This document shows positions 47,237 to 58,900 of a stretch of 64,000 nt of DNA, in pieces. Every line of letters begins with the position of its first letter. Position 1 is the first letter of the stretch. The notes beneath the pieces are model-generated. The model was not told where the DNA came from. It made no database searches and saw only the letters and a list, made by a program, of their open reading frames with translations. The stretch lies in contig CP136061.1 in NCBI GenBank assembly GCA_032622095.1, positions 52,215,762 to 52,279,761 on the forward strand, written 5' to 3'. The position numbers and the translations under genes are program-made. The DNA is from Siphonodentalium dalli. Its lineage: Eukaryota; Mollusca; Scaphopoda; Gadilida; Siphonodentaliidae.

Positions 47237-50200
47237 ATGAATTACATCAGTGCTGGAAAGCTGACTGAGTAAACAAAAATAAATATGATTTATATATAGG
47301 GCATTAGTGGGGGGAGTTCTTGAAATATTTAATATTTATAGCCAGATCATCCTGTCCAAATTTTTAATTTAATATGTAAATAGTGGCTGGAGGCTCTGTC
47401 CAAAATTTTAAATATGTAAATAGTTGTCGCAGGCTCTTTCCAATTTTTTAAATATGTAAATAATGGCCGGAGGCTCTGTCCAAAATCTTAAATATGTAAA
47501 TAGTGGCCGGAGGTTCTGTCCAAATTTTTAAATATGTAAATAGTGGCCGGAGGCTCTGTCCAAAATTTAAATATGTAAATAGTGGCCGGAGGCTCTTCAA
47601 ATTTTTAAATATGTAAATAGTTGTTGCAGGCTCTCCAATTTTTTGAATATGTAAATACTGCCTGAAGGCTCTGTCCAAATGTTTTAATATGTAAATAGTG
47701 GCCGGAGGCTCTGTCCAAATTTTTAAATATGTAAATAGTGGCCAGAGGCTCTGTCCAAAATCTAAATATGTAAATAGTGGCCAGAGGCTCTTTAAATTTT
47801 TTAATATGTAAATAGTTGTTGCAGGCTCTTTCCAATTTTTTAAATATGTAAATACTGCCTGGAGGCTCTGTCCAAATGTTTAACTATGTAAATAGTGGCC
47901 AGAGGCTGTCCAAATTTATATATATATAAAATAATGCCTGCAGACTGTCCACTCCATCCCCATAATTTGAAATGTTCATTTGTCCATCAAATGTCCATTA
48001 TATTCAAATATATTTGTACAATCCATTTGTGTTATAATTAACTGGATGTTTCCTAATTAATCTTTGGACAAATATGTTTTTTGGAAACAAATTGCATCAC
48101 ATGTTTTTTGTTCTACTTTAAACGACCCACCCGCTCTGGCACCCCTTCGACCTGTATGGAATTTTTTTTGTGGAACCCTCCACCCCGTGTTCATGTTATT
48201 AACATCTTTTTTTTTAGCAACCTTCTATTTATTCTTTGTTCAGCAAAATATGGGATATCATATAGAATGTCACAATGTTGATTATGTCAATAATAATGTA
48301 TTACTCTTATAATATTTGTTGTGATACCGATGACAGATACTCATGTAGTTTCGCAACACCTAACTGTTCTACTTTCACCATTGGTTTTGGATATTAACAA
48401 TAAAGTCTTGCTTTAGTGTTTCTACTAGATGAAACACGCTCCCTTTGGTATAGGGTAAATCCCTAGTAAGATGAAAATTAATTAATTAAATTTAACTAGG
48501 AAGTTAGTAACATTATGCTGGATGTGCTTACTTGTAAACAATCTGATCTAAAGTGACAATAATTAACCACCAATCATATCTTTGCTGAATATTTGGAATA
48601 CATGCTGATTGAAACTTCATTCCTGCTTATTGAAGATTATATGGTTATTTGTTCATTTCAGCTGCCAAGGCCCCCACCATATGGCAATTTTGTGGGACGG
48701 TACGGCGAATGGAAAGTCTATGAGATAGGCAGATTAACAGAGGTAGGCACTTCAAAGTTATACTAGTCTAAAATAACAATATGTTTTTATCACTTTTTAA
48801 GTGCAACGATCTATATTTATATATATAACTAGCAGGTTGGCCCGCCACTGGCGTGGTTGGTCAGAAACATGACATTTTTTGTTTTTGAATGAGTTAATTG
48901 TGCCTTTTTAATCAAGAGAAATTACGGTACCCTTCCCTAAAAGAGGTATGATTTAAGGTACATCGGGCGGAAAAAACTGACCCGATGAAAATTTCCCCCG
49001 TTCCTAGGAATGACAGACATAAGAATCACACAACACGCATTTTTGGTTTCCAATGAGTTAATTATGTGTTTTTAATCTAGAGGAATTATGATACCCGTCC
49101 CTAAAAGAAGTATGCCAACAATGTCGTTGTTGGCATTCACAGCTTGGGGGCCACCCGAAGATTCTCACATTGCCGTAAAGAGAAAATAGCATTGTGTGTA
49201 TTTAGTAATTATCCCTCGCCAAATTGAATATTTGCGGGGGATATAGTAATGGGTTCCGATCATTCGTCTGTCTGTCCGTCCTGAATTTTAAAAGTCATAC
49301 CTTGAACAAATGTCTACGGATTTCAAAGAATATAAGTTCACCTGACCATTACCTAGAATGAGTTTGCAAGCCAGGTCCAGTCGGATATTTTTACCGGAGT
49401 TATTGGACTTTGTTTATTATTTTTGTCGAATTTACCAAATTCACCAATGCACTTCCCCAACTGCACATTTCGGCGGGGGATACCGCCGTCTGCGACTGCT
49501 TGTTATATTTAATAACTGGATGGGAGAATATGTTTAGCATAGAAAGGGTAGACTATTCAAATGGATACTGTTATAACTGAATAGGTTTACTGTTATTTTA
49601 CTGATCGTTGAATCTGTTCTTTTCAGAGTGAGGCACCAATACCAGCATCACTACCGGCGACCACTTCAGCTGCTCAACTCACTAATGTATCACATTCTCC
49701 AGTTGCTATGAGACAAGTGATGGCTGCCCAACCATCAATCCCATCTGCAAGTGAAGGTAGAATCTTAGACAAGCGTCGAATCCAAGAGCTGGTCAAAGAG
49801 GTTGATCCATTGGAACAACTGGATGATGATGTGGAAGAGGTATGCCTGATATATTAATATTGTATTATGTTTATGGCTTGCTGTAATAATGTCAGAAATA
49901 CATGTAGCAATACTGGCAGTATTCTTTTAAACATTTCATTTACACTAAATACTCGTTGAAGAGTACAGGCAGTTCCCTTGGAAATATTCTGACTGTCCAA
50001 TTCATGCTCAATACATACAATTTATGGTATATGTCAGAAAACAGGTTTCCTAAAATATTGGCCTGGAACCCTGACTACATCTTTAACCCTCTGTTTACTA
50101 AATCCTCATTGACGAATACTGCAGTTCAAAAATCAATATTTGATAACTCTGAGCTTTGATGGTGGGTTCCTCGACTCGAATCAGATACTTTTTACCCCTG

Positions 50201-53200
50201 AAGCCAGATGTTCACTACTATGAGGACATTCTGATTAGTATTCAATCATCTCGTTCGGGTTTTCTGCTCTAGAGTTTTTAATCTTTCTTCTCAAAAGTAG
50301 TGACTTATGCTGTGTATTCTTAATTTTTAGAATGTTGCATATGATGGAGCCAATCGCAATCTTGGGCCTTCCATACCAGTTTTAGGTGAGTTGAATACTA
50401 TATCTCTTAGTTCATACCCTTATTAAATTTATCAGACATAAATCACAATAAAGGTAGCTATAGTATCAGCAAAGGTGACAGTTTTGGATTGAACTTAACT
50501 GACAATGGTGTGGAATAAATACAGAACACAATATTCAATCAAATGAATCGGCATAACTTCAGTTATAGTAAAGCTGTAAAAAATCGACTCCTTGACAACA
50601 GCAGATAACAGCCCTCATAATTGGCTACAGCAATCAGCAATGCCGAAGCCATTTGCTGAAGCAAACTGGGCCATGGTAAAGGGTTGCCGAAGCCAAACAA
50701 TCTGAATTAAAAGGGCTGGCAGAATTATGGGTAACTTTTCGATGAGAGCTTTCTGGTGAATGGCAACAAACCATATTTCCGACTAAATCCTGAAAAGTTA
50801 CCCATAATTCTGCTGTGGTTATGGAGTCGATTACAGAAGGGCTTTGCTGTATGGGCGGCCTATCACAAAAATATTTCCGGCAACATGCATCGATAATACC
50901 AGTGTAATCCTTTATAATGGACATCTAATGAATGATTGTACATTTAGGGTTCAACAAATAATTTCACTGGATGGGAAAAATGATAACTATAGTCACAGAA
51001 GCTGATGTTGACTAATACTTTTGTTGACAATTCAGATTGCAGACATACATTTTGGCCCATACCTGCAAAGTGAGGATGAGTTTCAAGGATCACTTGTACA
51101 CGCAAAGAAAAATAAAATAGCAGCAATAATGAGTGAAGTAAGTGAACGGGAATTTGTGAAAAGTTAAATATTGGTTTATGCATAAACATTTCTATTTCAT
51201 TGCACAAAAGAAATGGTCAGTGGTATGATCTTTCGCAGTTTGTCACAACCGTTAATTGGAAATCTATAAATATATATTTTGGGACTTTTGTCTGTCTGTT
51301 AGCTATGGCCGGGAAACTGCCAGATGGATTTGGATGAAATTTGACACCTAGGGCTAATTTTTTCCAGGTAGTATTTTGGATGGGTCAGATCATTACCCCG
51401 ACCTGACCTTGACCTTAAAAATTGTCAATTCAAGGTCAAATCGCCAATTTTGACGAACTTTGATACCTAGGGTTACTTTTGTCTGAGGAGTGTTTTGGAC
51501 TGGTCAAATCGTTACCCCGACCTGACCTTGACTAATATATATTTTGGGACTTCTGTCTGTTTGTCTGTTAGCTATGGCTGGGAAAACTGCCTGACGGATT
51601 TTGATGAAATTTGATACCTAGGGTTACTTTGGTCCACGGAGTGTTTTGGATGGGTCAAAGCAGAGGGAAAACACCCCGAATGAAGTCGGGTCCACCAGCT
51701 AGTCAAATATGTAATCGACATGTACAAATCAACTATTTTTATATTGATTTACGCTCCCGTTATAACTTTTGGGTGCCAAAACCAAAATGGTGTTTTTAGA
51801 CCAACAGCAGGAACTTATCTCAATTGCTGTTTTTATACACATTCATATGAAATCCCTCCCTCAACAGTCCTCAATATAATAAAATATCTTAATAAAATTG
51901 ATTGTCTTGTAGGGATTAAAGATAATGGGTAGAACCCATATACACTTCACTGAATTTGGGAAGACAGGTGAGCCTACATGCAGACATAATTATACTATCA
52001 GGATATGTCACACCACCCCATTTCTGTTACTCACTATTACGTACACTAGATGATGTCTTACGAGATATTTTCCGATTGTATATTTCTGATGTATTTTATT
52101 TTCTGACTCAAATAAAAGCGAATGGGAATCTAGTATTTCTTTTATTATTTAGAATTTTTAGATATGTAACAAGACAGACTCAGAATCATTTAGAATTTTA
52201 TTGTAGGTGAAGATACATGTTACCTTTAAAGGCACAGATGACCTTCACAATGGATATGCTATTAAAATTGGTCAAATCCATTAAACCCACCATAACAAGA
52301 AAGAATATTACAATATTGACAGATCATGTCCTTAATATACCAATCATCAATATTGAGTAAATAGCATGTTTTTGTCAAGTTTTACACTTTATTATGTAAA
52401 CATCCATGCCTTTAAATATAAGAATGTTTATATCATAGCAACGCGATAATATCATTTTTTTTATATCACTCTTTTATTTCTATTCAAGGATATAAAATGG
52501 GTACAGACTGTCTGGTCACGGTTGATTTTAAAAAATGCAATTCATGTGAGTGGATATTAAAGACATATTATGTTTTCATAACCAAATTTAAAGACATGAG
52601 TGGAAGGACAAAAATGTAACATTCTCAGATGAACAAAGAGGGATAACTCTAGAATGAAAAATGCAAATAACACAGCTGAACCATCATTTGAAAGCGTTCT
52701 TGATGCCAGACCTCCATATCAAGTTTCACAGAATCAAATAACCCATGACTGAGATATATGGGTAGAAAGATGGAAATCTAACATTTTCAGATAAACAAAT
52801 GTTTTTTTGGAAGGGGGGGGGATATAAAAATGAGCTTGTTAAGCCTTGTTTTAGTTTATGAATAGAACCTGGTGTGAAACGTTCTACTTGTTGAGGTTAC
52901 GAGCATTTTGCCTCTTCACAATACAAACCGTTCTTGCCATCAGTGGCAGCTAGCTCGCAGGCAAGTATGACTTGCCAAACAGTAGTATTTCAACCAGGCT
53001 CTGCTCATATTTCAATCCATGAACTGAATTTCTTATGGTATGCTCCAGCCAATTAAATTTTGTGTTCAAAAGGACCATATAGAGACCAGCCAAGAAGTTT
53101 AAAATTGGGAGAAGTTACTTCCCTCTATTTGATTATTGTAATTGAAAAATCAAGTAATACATGTAGCTAGGCTTAATTTGTTTGGCTCAGGAACAGATTG

Positions 53201-53428
53201 AACCGATAATTTATATGCATCATATTGACAATTCAGCAAATTGTCATACACTGAAATTGTAACTTATCACATTAATATTTTCTTATTGCAGTCGGTATCA
53301 AATTTCAAAGAAGAAACGGATGTGTGATTGTATCACGGGGTGATGAATCAGGAAAAATACCACCAGTGTGCCTATCATCAGTGGTCGAGCTCCCACGGCG
53401 GAGACATTTATTCTTTAAAAGAAATTAA
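47237..53428 (+). CDS. MULE cargo gene: TAF12 histone-fold fragment fused to KptA/TRPT1-like domain (238 aa, eight exons)
   Basis: Exons: 47,237-47,268 (ATG), 48,670-48,742, 49,627-49,839, 50,331-50,385, 51,043-51,137, 51,913-51,967, 52,489-52,545 and 53,292-53,428. All introns are GT-AG and every phase joins, giving a closed 239-codon frame. The first junction is the least certain: an alternative acceptor at 48,661 opens 27 codons without an ATG. Exon 3 carries RILDKRRIQELVKEVDP and EQLDDDVEE, the diagnostic start of the TAF12 histone fold; the rest of that fold is absent. Exons 5-8 give SLVHAKKNKIAAIMSEGL, then KIMGRTHIHF, then GTDCLVTVDF, then FGIKFQRRNGCVIVSRG and GKIPPVC. This follows the NAD-binding lobe of KptA/Tpt1 RNA 2'-phosphotransferases (H-G-T, R-x-H-I-H-F, G-R-x-x-C, D-G-I-x-F and N-G-V motifs). 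H-G-T is H-A-K here, the arginine of the G-x-R motif is not evident, and the N-terminal R-H lobe is missing. Catalysis is therefore doubtful. It is most simply a captured and fused pair of host genes. Confidence 0.8.
47380..47945. repeat. ~42-bp minisatellite in the first cargo-gene intron (about 13 copies)
   Basis: The unit is AAATATGTAAATAGTGGCC followed by GGAGGCTCTGTCCAAATTTT, with TTGTTGCAGGCTCTTTCC variants. Open frames on the minus strand (47,448-47,835) simply follow the repeat. Each unit contains GGCTCTNTCC and a pyrimidine run. Confidence 0.9.
49627..49839 (+). other. TAF12: Captured TAF12 exon within the MULE
   Basis: This 71-codon exon is bounded by TTTTCAG and GAG|GTATGC. Its last 27 residues match the beginning of the TAF12 histone fold (alpha-1 and first loop), and the first 44 residues are the low-complexity Ala/Pro/Ser/Gln-rich type that precedes the fold in metazoan TAF12. 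In TFIID and SAGA, TAF12 pairs with TAF4 or ADA1 through the complete fold. Here the exon that should follow (beginning M-L-x-Q-I-A-D-D) is replaced by NVAYDGANRN, so the fold is truncated. Confidence 0.85.
51260..51710 (+). repeat. ~260-bp direct duplication in intron 5
   Basis: TATATTTTGGGACTTTTGTC, GTTAGCTATGGCCGGGAAA, CTGCCAGATGGATTTGGATG and TTTGACACCTAGGG occur at about 51,272-51,365 and again at about 51,535-51,625, with ACCCCGACCTGACCTTGAC between. A relative of the 3' part is at about 49,230-49,330. It looks like an old interspersed repeat. Confidence 0.6.
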
Positions 53429-55958
53429 ATTGTAATTTTATTATCTGTGTAATTTATTTTCAACTAAATTGATGAATATATTAAATTATTTTCATTTGAT
53501 CAAGAACGTGTTCAAGAATTTTGACATCCAGCTATAATCAGCTATTTCTTCATGGTTCAATAACTAATATACTATACAATGTATTCTTCATATTAAATCA
53601 GCAAGTCTTCCCCTTTCATTGGAAGATCGCTCTCATTTATATGAGAGAGGGCCCTAGCACTCAGATGGTACCGCGGGCAACATGCGCTTGATACCATATG
53701 AGCTTAAGTGGTATTCTTGCTTGAGAGTACAAATGTACCTTATTATCTCAATATTTCTATGGAATCAACAAGTGATGTTCAAAAACGTTAATCACAGGAA
53801 ATTGATTTTTATTTAAGTTTGCACATTTTCTGTACCCAAATCTGAAAAAAAATAAAATAATAAACAACTCTAAAATGTGAACATCACCAACATTTAACTG
53901 AAAGGCCTTGTGGTGGTAAATGCCCATTGTAAATTTCATTGCGATCTGACAACCCATAACTATTATTCAGGACTATTATTCAGGTGGTCAAACAAAGACC
54001 AATGCACTATATTGTCCAGATAGACAGTTCAAAGTTCAAAAGCTTTATTTATAAAGTCAGGCATTTTAAATTACAAACATGAGCATTAAGCTCTTAACTG
54101 ACTTGTAAAACAATGAATATGTACATAAACAGTAACGTGAATAAAACACAACCTATCTGAAAAATAAATTACATGTATATTAGCTAAAACTTTGTAAAAG
54201 ACGAGTAAAATCCCTGAGGACAGGTAGCCCTGACTGGATCAAAAGCGTAAGACACAAATTTGTATATTCATATACGGCACAGTAATGTGCACAATGAGTC
54301 CATATTTCATTCCTGGATAACACGTTTTGTTCCATTCAGAGATACCCGACCAGAGAGTGCGGATTAAAATACAAAACATATGCATATAATTAGGATATCC
54401 TACAGGCACAGACGGATAAAGTCAATCCAGTTTAATCCCCAATTTTATTTGAATAGTGGAGGTAATGGTATATATACAATAATGAAGAATACCGCTTGTG
54501 ACTAGTTGTTCTATGTATTCTGGCCATTTGTTGTTGGTATGATCTAAAATTGAACTCTGATTTCCATGCCATTATTAATCTTTCAATTGTGTTGGCCTAT
54601 CTTCCATAGCACAATGAATATTAAATAAGACAATATCGTTTTGACAAATGCCCATTCTACATAGTTTCAGGATGCTTTCATTTAATGACTCTAAAGTAAA
54701 TTCACTCTTTCATTTCTGACAGACTGTTAAGACAGTATGTCCTGTAATTAAAATGGACATCAGTTTCCATCTCATTAATTTCCTTTTAACAAATGGCTCA
54801 GAACAAATTATTAGTATAAATTTGTTAGGGTATTAGTAACAGTGTTAGTAGTGTGTTTCAGATGTTAGAGCTGCCCATAGGGTACTCACTTCCCCTTGAG
54901 CCTCACAGTCTTGTGAGTCAAGCCCTATGTTAATATATCGGGCTCACCAAATGGCACTCATCCAGACTCATGGATGCAGCCCATGTTAATAGCGTTAGTG
55001 GCATATGTTCTAAACCGGGTGGTAAGATTTGTGTTGTAGTGTGTTTAATGGAGTAGTCAGTTGTGCAATTTGTTAGCTTTAAAGGCACACATAATATTTT
55101 TCTAGAGCTCATGAACAGTTTGAGCATTTTAATTTGTGTTAGCTCGTCAGCTTGACCTAATTAAGTTAAGCCATATTGTAAATGTCATATGGATAGTGTA
55201 AAGGTAGTCATAGTATCAATGAAGGTGACAGTAATGGATTAAATTTATCTGACACAACAATGTAGAATAAATACAGAACACAAATTACATCATAATCTTA
55301 AAACTTTTATCGAAATAGCTGTGCACGGCGCATAGTTAGATTTATATATCCTTGCGCTATCCACTACTCATTCAATAAAAGAGTCTCGATTGAGATGCAC
55401 GTTGTCTTCTGTCTATATCTTCAACAAATGTCTCAATATTATGTATGACTTTAATTAAATGAATCACTTACCTACATAATCACTCCCTACATCACACAAA
55501 TGGAAATTGTTTCAAGCAGGAACATTGAGTAAGGAATCAAGAGGTACCGACAATAATAGCTATGATAGTTACTTTATTCCCATTGATTCATTTGTAGGAA
55601 TATCATTTAGATAAAATGATTATGTCCAAACAATGTTCCCATTAGCATCAATTCCCATTTGTAGGAAGTAGCGAGTGATAACACTGAGAATAAGGGATGA
55701 GTGGGGTTAGTAATATTCCTTCTGCATTCCACCTAGTCACACATGGTAATGCACATGATACATACCTAATGATATCATAAACGAGTCTAGTCTGTTGTTA
55801 CTCACCTGTAGCAGCAGTGTTGTGATTACCCCACCCCTTTTACGCGTGATTTATTATTAAGCTCCTCTAGAAGTAGAGCAAGCAGTTTCCTAGATGTTCT
55901 TTTTTAAGCGTGTTTTATGATTATAATTAAGCTCCCCTAGACATCGAGTAGTCATATC
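53429..55958. other. Non-coding between the convergent cargo and transposase genes
   Basis: No exon is supported. A segment at about 54,030-54,110 (AGTTCAAAGTTCAAAAGCTT then TATTTATAAAGTCAGG) resembles the 3' end of a retroposed repeat. A short stretch near 55,200-55,290 repeats part of 50,455-50,530 (GGTAGTCATAGTATCA then AAGGTGACAGT). Confidence 0.5.
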
Positions 55959-58900
55959 TTAGGCTAGCTCATCAGCACAACCTATACATTTCCAATCTTT
56001 TTCTTTGGGTTCTTTTGTGATTGCTACACACTTCCAATGAAACCATTTTTTGCATGTTCCACACTCAACAGATTGAAGGTCATCTTTCCTAGGTTTCCAT
56101 CTGCAGGCCCTCTTACATACAGGGCAGGTCCATTTCAACAGATCTGATGGCTTTGTTTCATTTTTCTCTGTTTTATTATGTTTCCATGTAGCTAAATTTT
56201 GCAACCCTGCATGGCCCTTCTTATCTTTGAGTACTTCCAGTGCTTCTTCCGATGTTGCAAGTTTGAGATCTGCTAAATCTTGACTGGCTGTGACTGAGTT
56301 ACTGCTACCTGCAGAACCATTATTGTTAGTTCTTGTCATCCTTCCTTCATCTTGATTGTCATCGGTGTTGGAAACTGATCTTGACACAGATACCAGTTTT
56401 GCTTGCTCCTTGTGTGCAATAACTTTTCTGGAATGGTACTTATTGATATGTCTGTTCATTAATGCCATGTTAAGGAAATGTGCATCCTTTATCCCATCAC
56501 ACAAGCAGACAGTACAGTACAACAGGTTAATTCTGTATTTAATTGAATAATGCTTGTATAACTGATTCTCAGTACTGCAGGCATATGGAGGCATTTCACC
56601 ATTTTCAACACATATACCACATGTATATGGTTTTGCAACAAGAGTGTTGTTAAATACACAGTGATCTTTCTTTTTCTTATTTTTTGCTGGTTCAGAATTA
56701 TCTATCTCGGTTTCTGACTGCCCCTCATGATCATCAACAGCTCTTATTGGCAACAAACAGGTATTTATCTTCTCATTCAATTTCAAGGAATTTTCCACCA
56801 CAGAAGAGAAACTGATGCCACGTTTTGAAACTCTCTGCCGCTTCCTACCTCCATGTCTCTCACTAGCTTTATCCGGAAAATCCACATTGGGCCTATATGG
56901 ATCAAGAGGACCTTCCTCTGTGTCATCTTGAATCACTAGGGCATACCTCTCTTGTACTGAGCCCTCTTGTCTTCTGAAACCCATGTTGTGTGGGTGTCTT
57001 TTTGCCAATGTTCCTCTTGGTAGCTTCATTCCACGATGACTCTCATCATGCAACACTTTCAATATTCTGCCTCTGGAAGCATTTTCCAATTCCTCGAAGT
57101 CCGCAACATGAGATATCCTCTTCAAGTTTTGTATAATAACATCTGTACTATCAAGTCCAGCAGGCACATTCACTTCGCCAATAGTTTTGTTTTGTTTTTG
57201 CCTATTAAATCTGAAGGTCTTGAAAGCTTCCAGTAAGGTGTGCTCATTTTGTATACATTCTCTTTGAGCTAGACATGCATACATGTGCTTGCAAAAATAA
57301 GGCTGTCCCATAACTATGAAATAATTACATGTACATATTCCCAGGTTGATATTGACAATATGAACTTCTCCCTTAATTTTTTCAACAAATTCATCTGGGA
57401 GTATTGCACAAATGTATTCATAGAATATCCTAGAAGCGGCTATGTCTAAATTTGAAATTGCCCTTTTGCATTTGGTAACAATGTCATAGGTATGCTCATC
57501 ATTCCCATTGGTAATCTGGCTATGATTTCTCTCTTCCAATTCTTCGTCTGGTTCAAGTGTACCATCAAAAAATTCATCTGGCAAATCTTTCTTACTGTGT
57601 GAATCTGACTCACTTCTGACCAATGCCCAACCATCAGTTTTGCTCCATTCTACTATGAGGCCTCTTTGCATGAGGCTTATACCACGCTTACATACTTTGA
57701 GCTCTTTCACTTTGCCTCGGATATTTCTCTTTCTCACTTGTTTTCTCACTTGTGATAGCTGCATATTTTGCTGAGTGGCTACTATATCATCATCAATTAT
57801 GCTATTCATTAAAGTCAGTGTAAATGTGCATATCAGCCGATTAAGATGGCCTCCAAAATATGTCTCATCAACATCTTTGAATTTCCTTTCTGTCACATTA
57901 TCAGTCAAAAGTAGTGGATTGGTCTGCTCCGTTTCTTCAACAGCATACATACACTCAGCAGACATAGGTTCATGCCATGGGAAAGAGAACCAATGTTTAT
58001 TTAAATATGCAACCAGTTTACTCCTGTTTTCCTCGGACAGAAGCCAATCTGGTATCTCTTTTTCTATGAAGTCAATCAGCCTCTTTGTCACATACTGCCT
58101 GGAGTTTTGATCCCAACACCTCATTACACATTTAAGTCCTGTCTCCAGTGGTCGTGTTAAAAGCCGCAACTCCTCTTCTTCATTCAAATGCCTGCGAAAA
58201 GCCTGTACGGCATGGAAGTTGCACAGTATTGATTTCAAGTTATTACTCATAACTCCATTCAATAATGCCCTGTCTTTGTCATGTTGAAAAAATGGCTGAA
58301 TTTGGTTTTTGAATGAACATGGTTTCAATCGGAAAAAGCCGTTGCCATCATTGAAGATGTACAACTCTGTAGGGTGAAGGCATTTCTCGTCAGTGCATGG
58401 TACGTTTGCTAACATTAGCTGAATTGTTCTGGCATGGATATGCTGCTCATCTGAATTGGATACAGATGCGACTACAAGATGGCCAGCATTCATACTATCA
58501 CAATAGGTAATGAAGGCAGTTTTAAAACGAACTGCATTGAAGTCATGTTTCACATCAAGACCAAGAACTGCTTTGCCAAAAGTTCTCAAATAATTCAGAG
58601 ACTCATTCTTTGCTACAACATACTGATAGTCTCTTCCTATGACCATCGAACCTCGCTGGAAAAGCAACACAGAGTCAAAGTTGCTTTGAATTAGGTTCTC
58701 TGTTCTCCGCCAGTCAGACATTATATCATTTTCTTTCATACTGATTTTGATAAAACCTTTGTCTACATATTTCACCCGGTTGCGTACTTGGTCCAGATAA
58801 TGTATTTTACCATCTGCGTCTGGTTTTATAAGAAGCAGCTTTTCTTGATTATTACCTGCAGAGATTATTTGTTTTGCTGTTGCTTTGAAAGATAGTCGCT

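Noticed and set aside
47448-47835. Minus-strand frames with repeated ATIYIFKNLDRASGHY-like units
   Set aside because: They are the 42-bp minisatellite in the cargo-gene intron, not an independent repeat protein.
48064-48312. 82-codon plus-strand frame as an alternative first exon of the cargo gene
   Set aside because: It starts with TTG, has no donor in a phase that fits the next exon, and shows no similarity to TAF12 or KptA.
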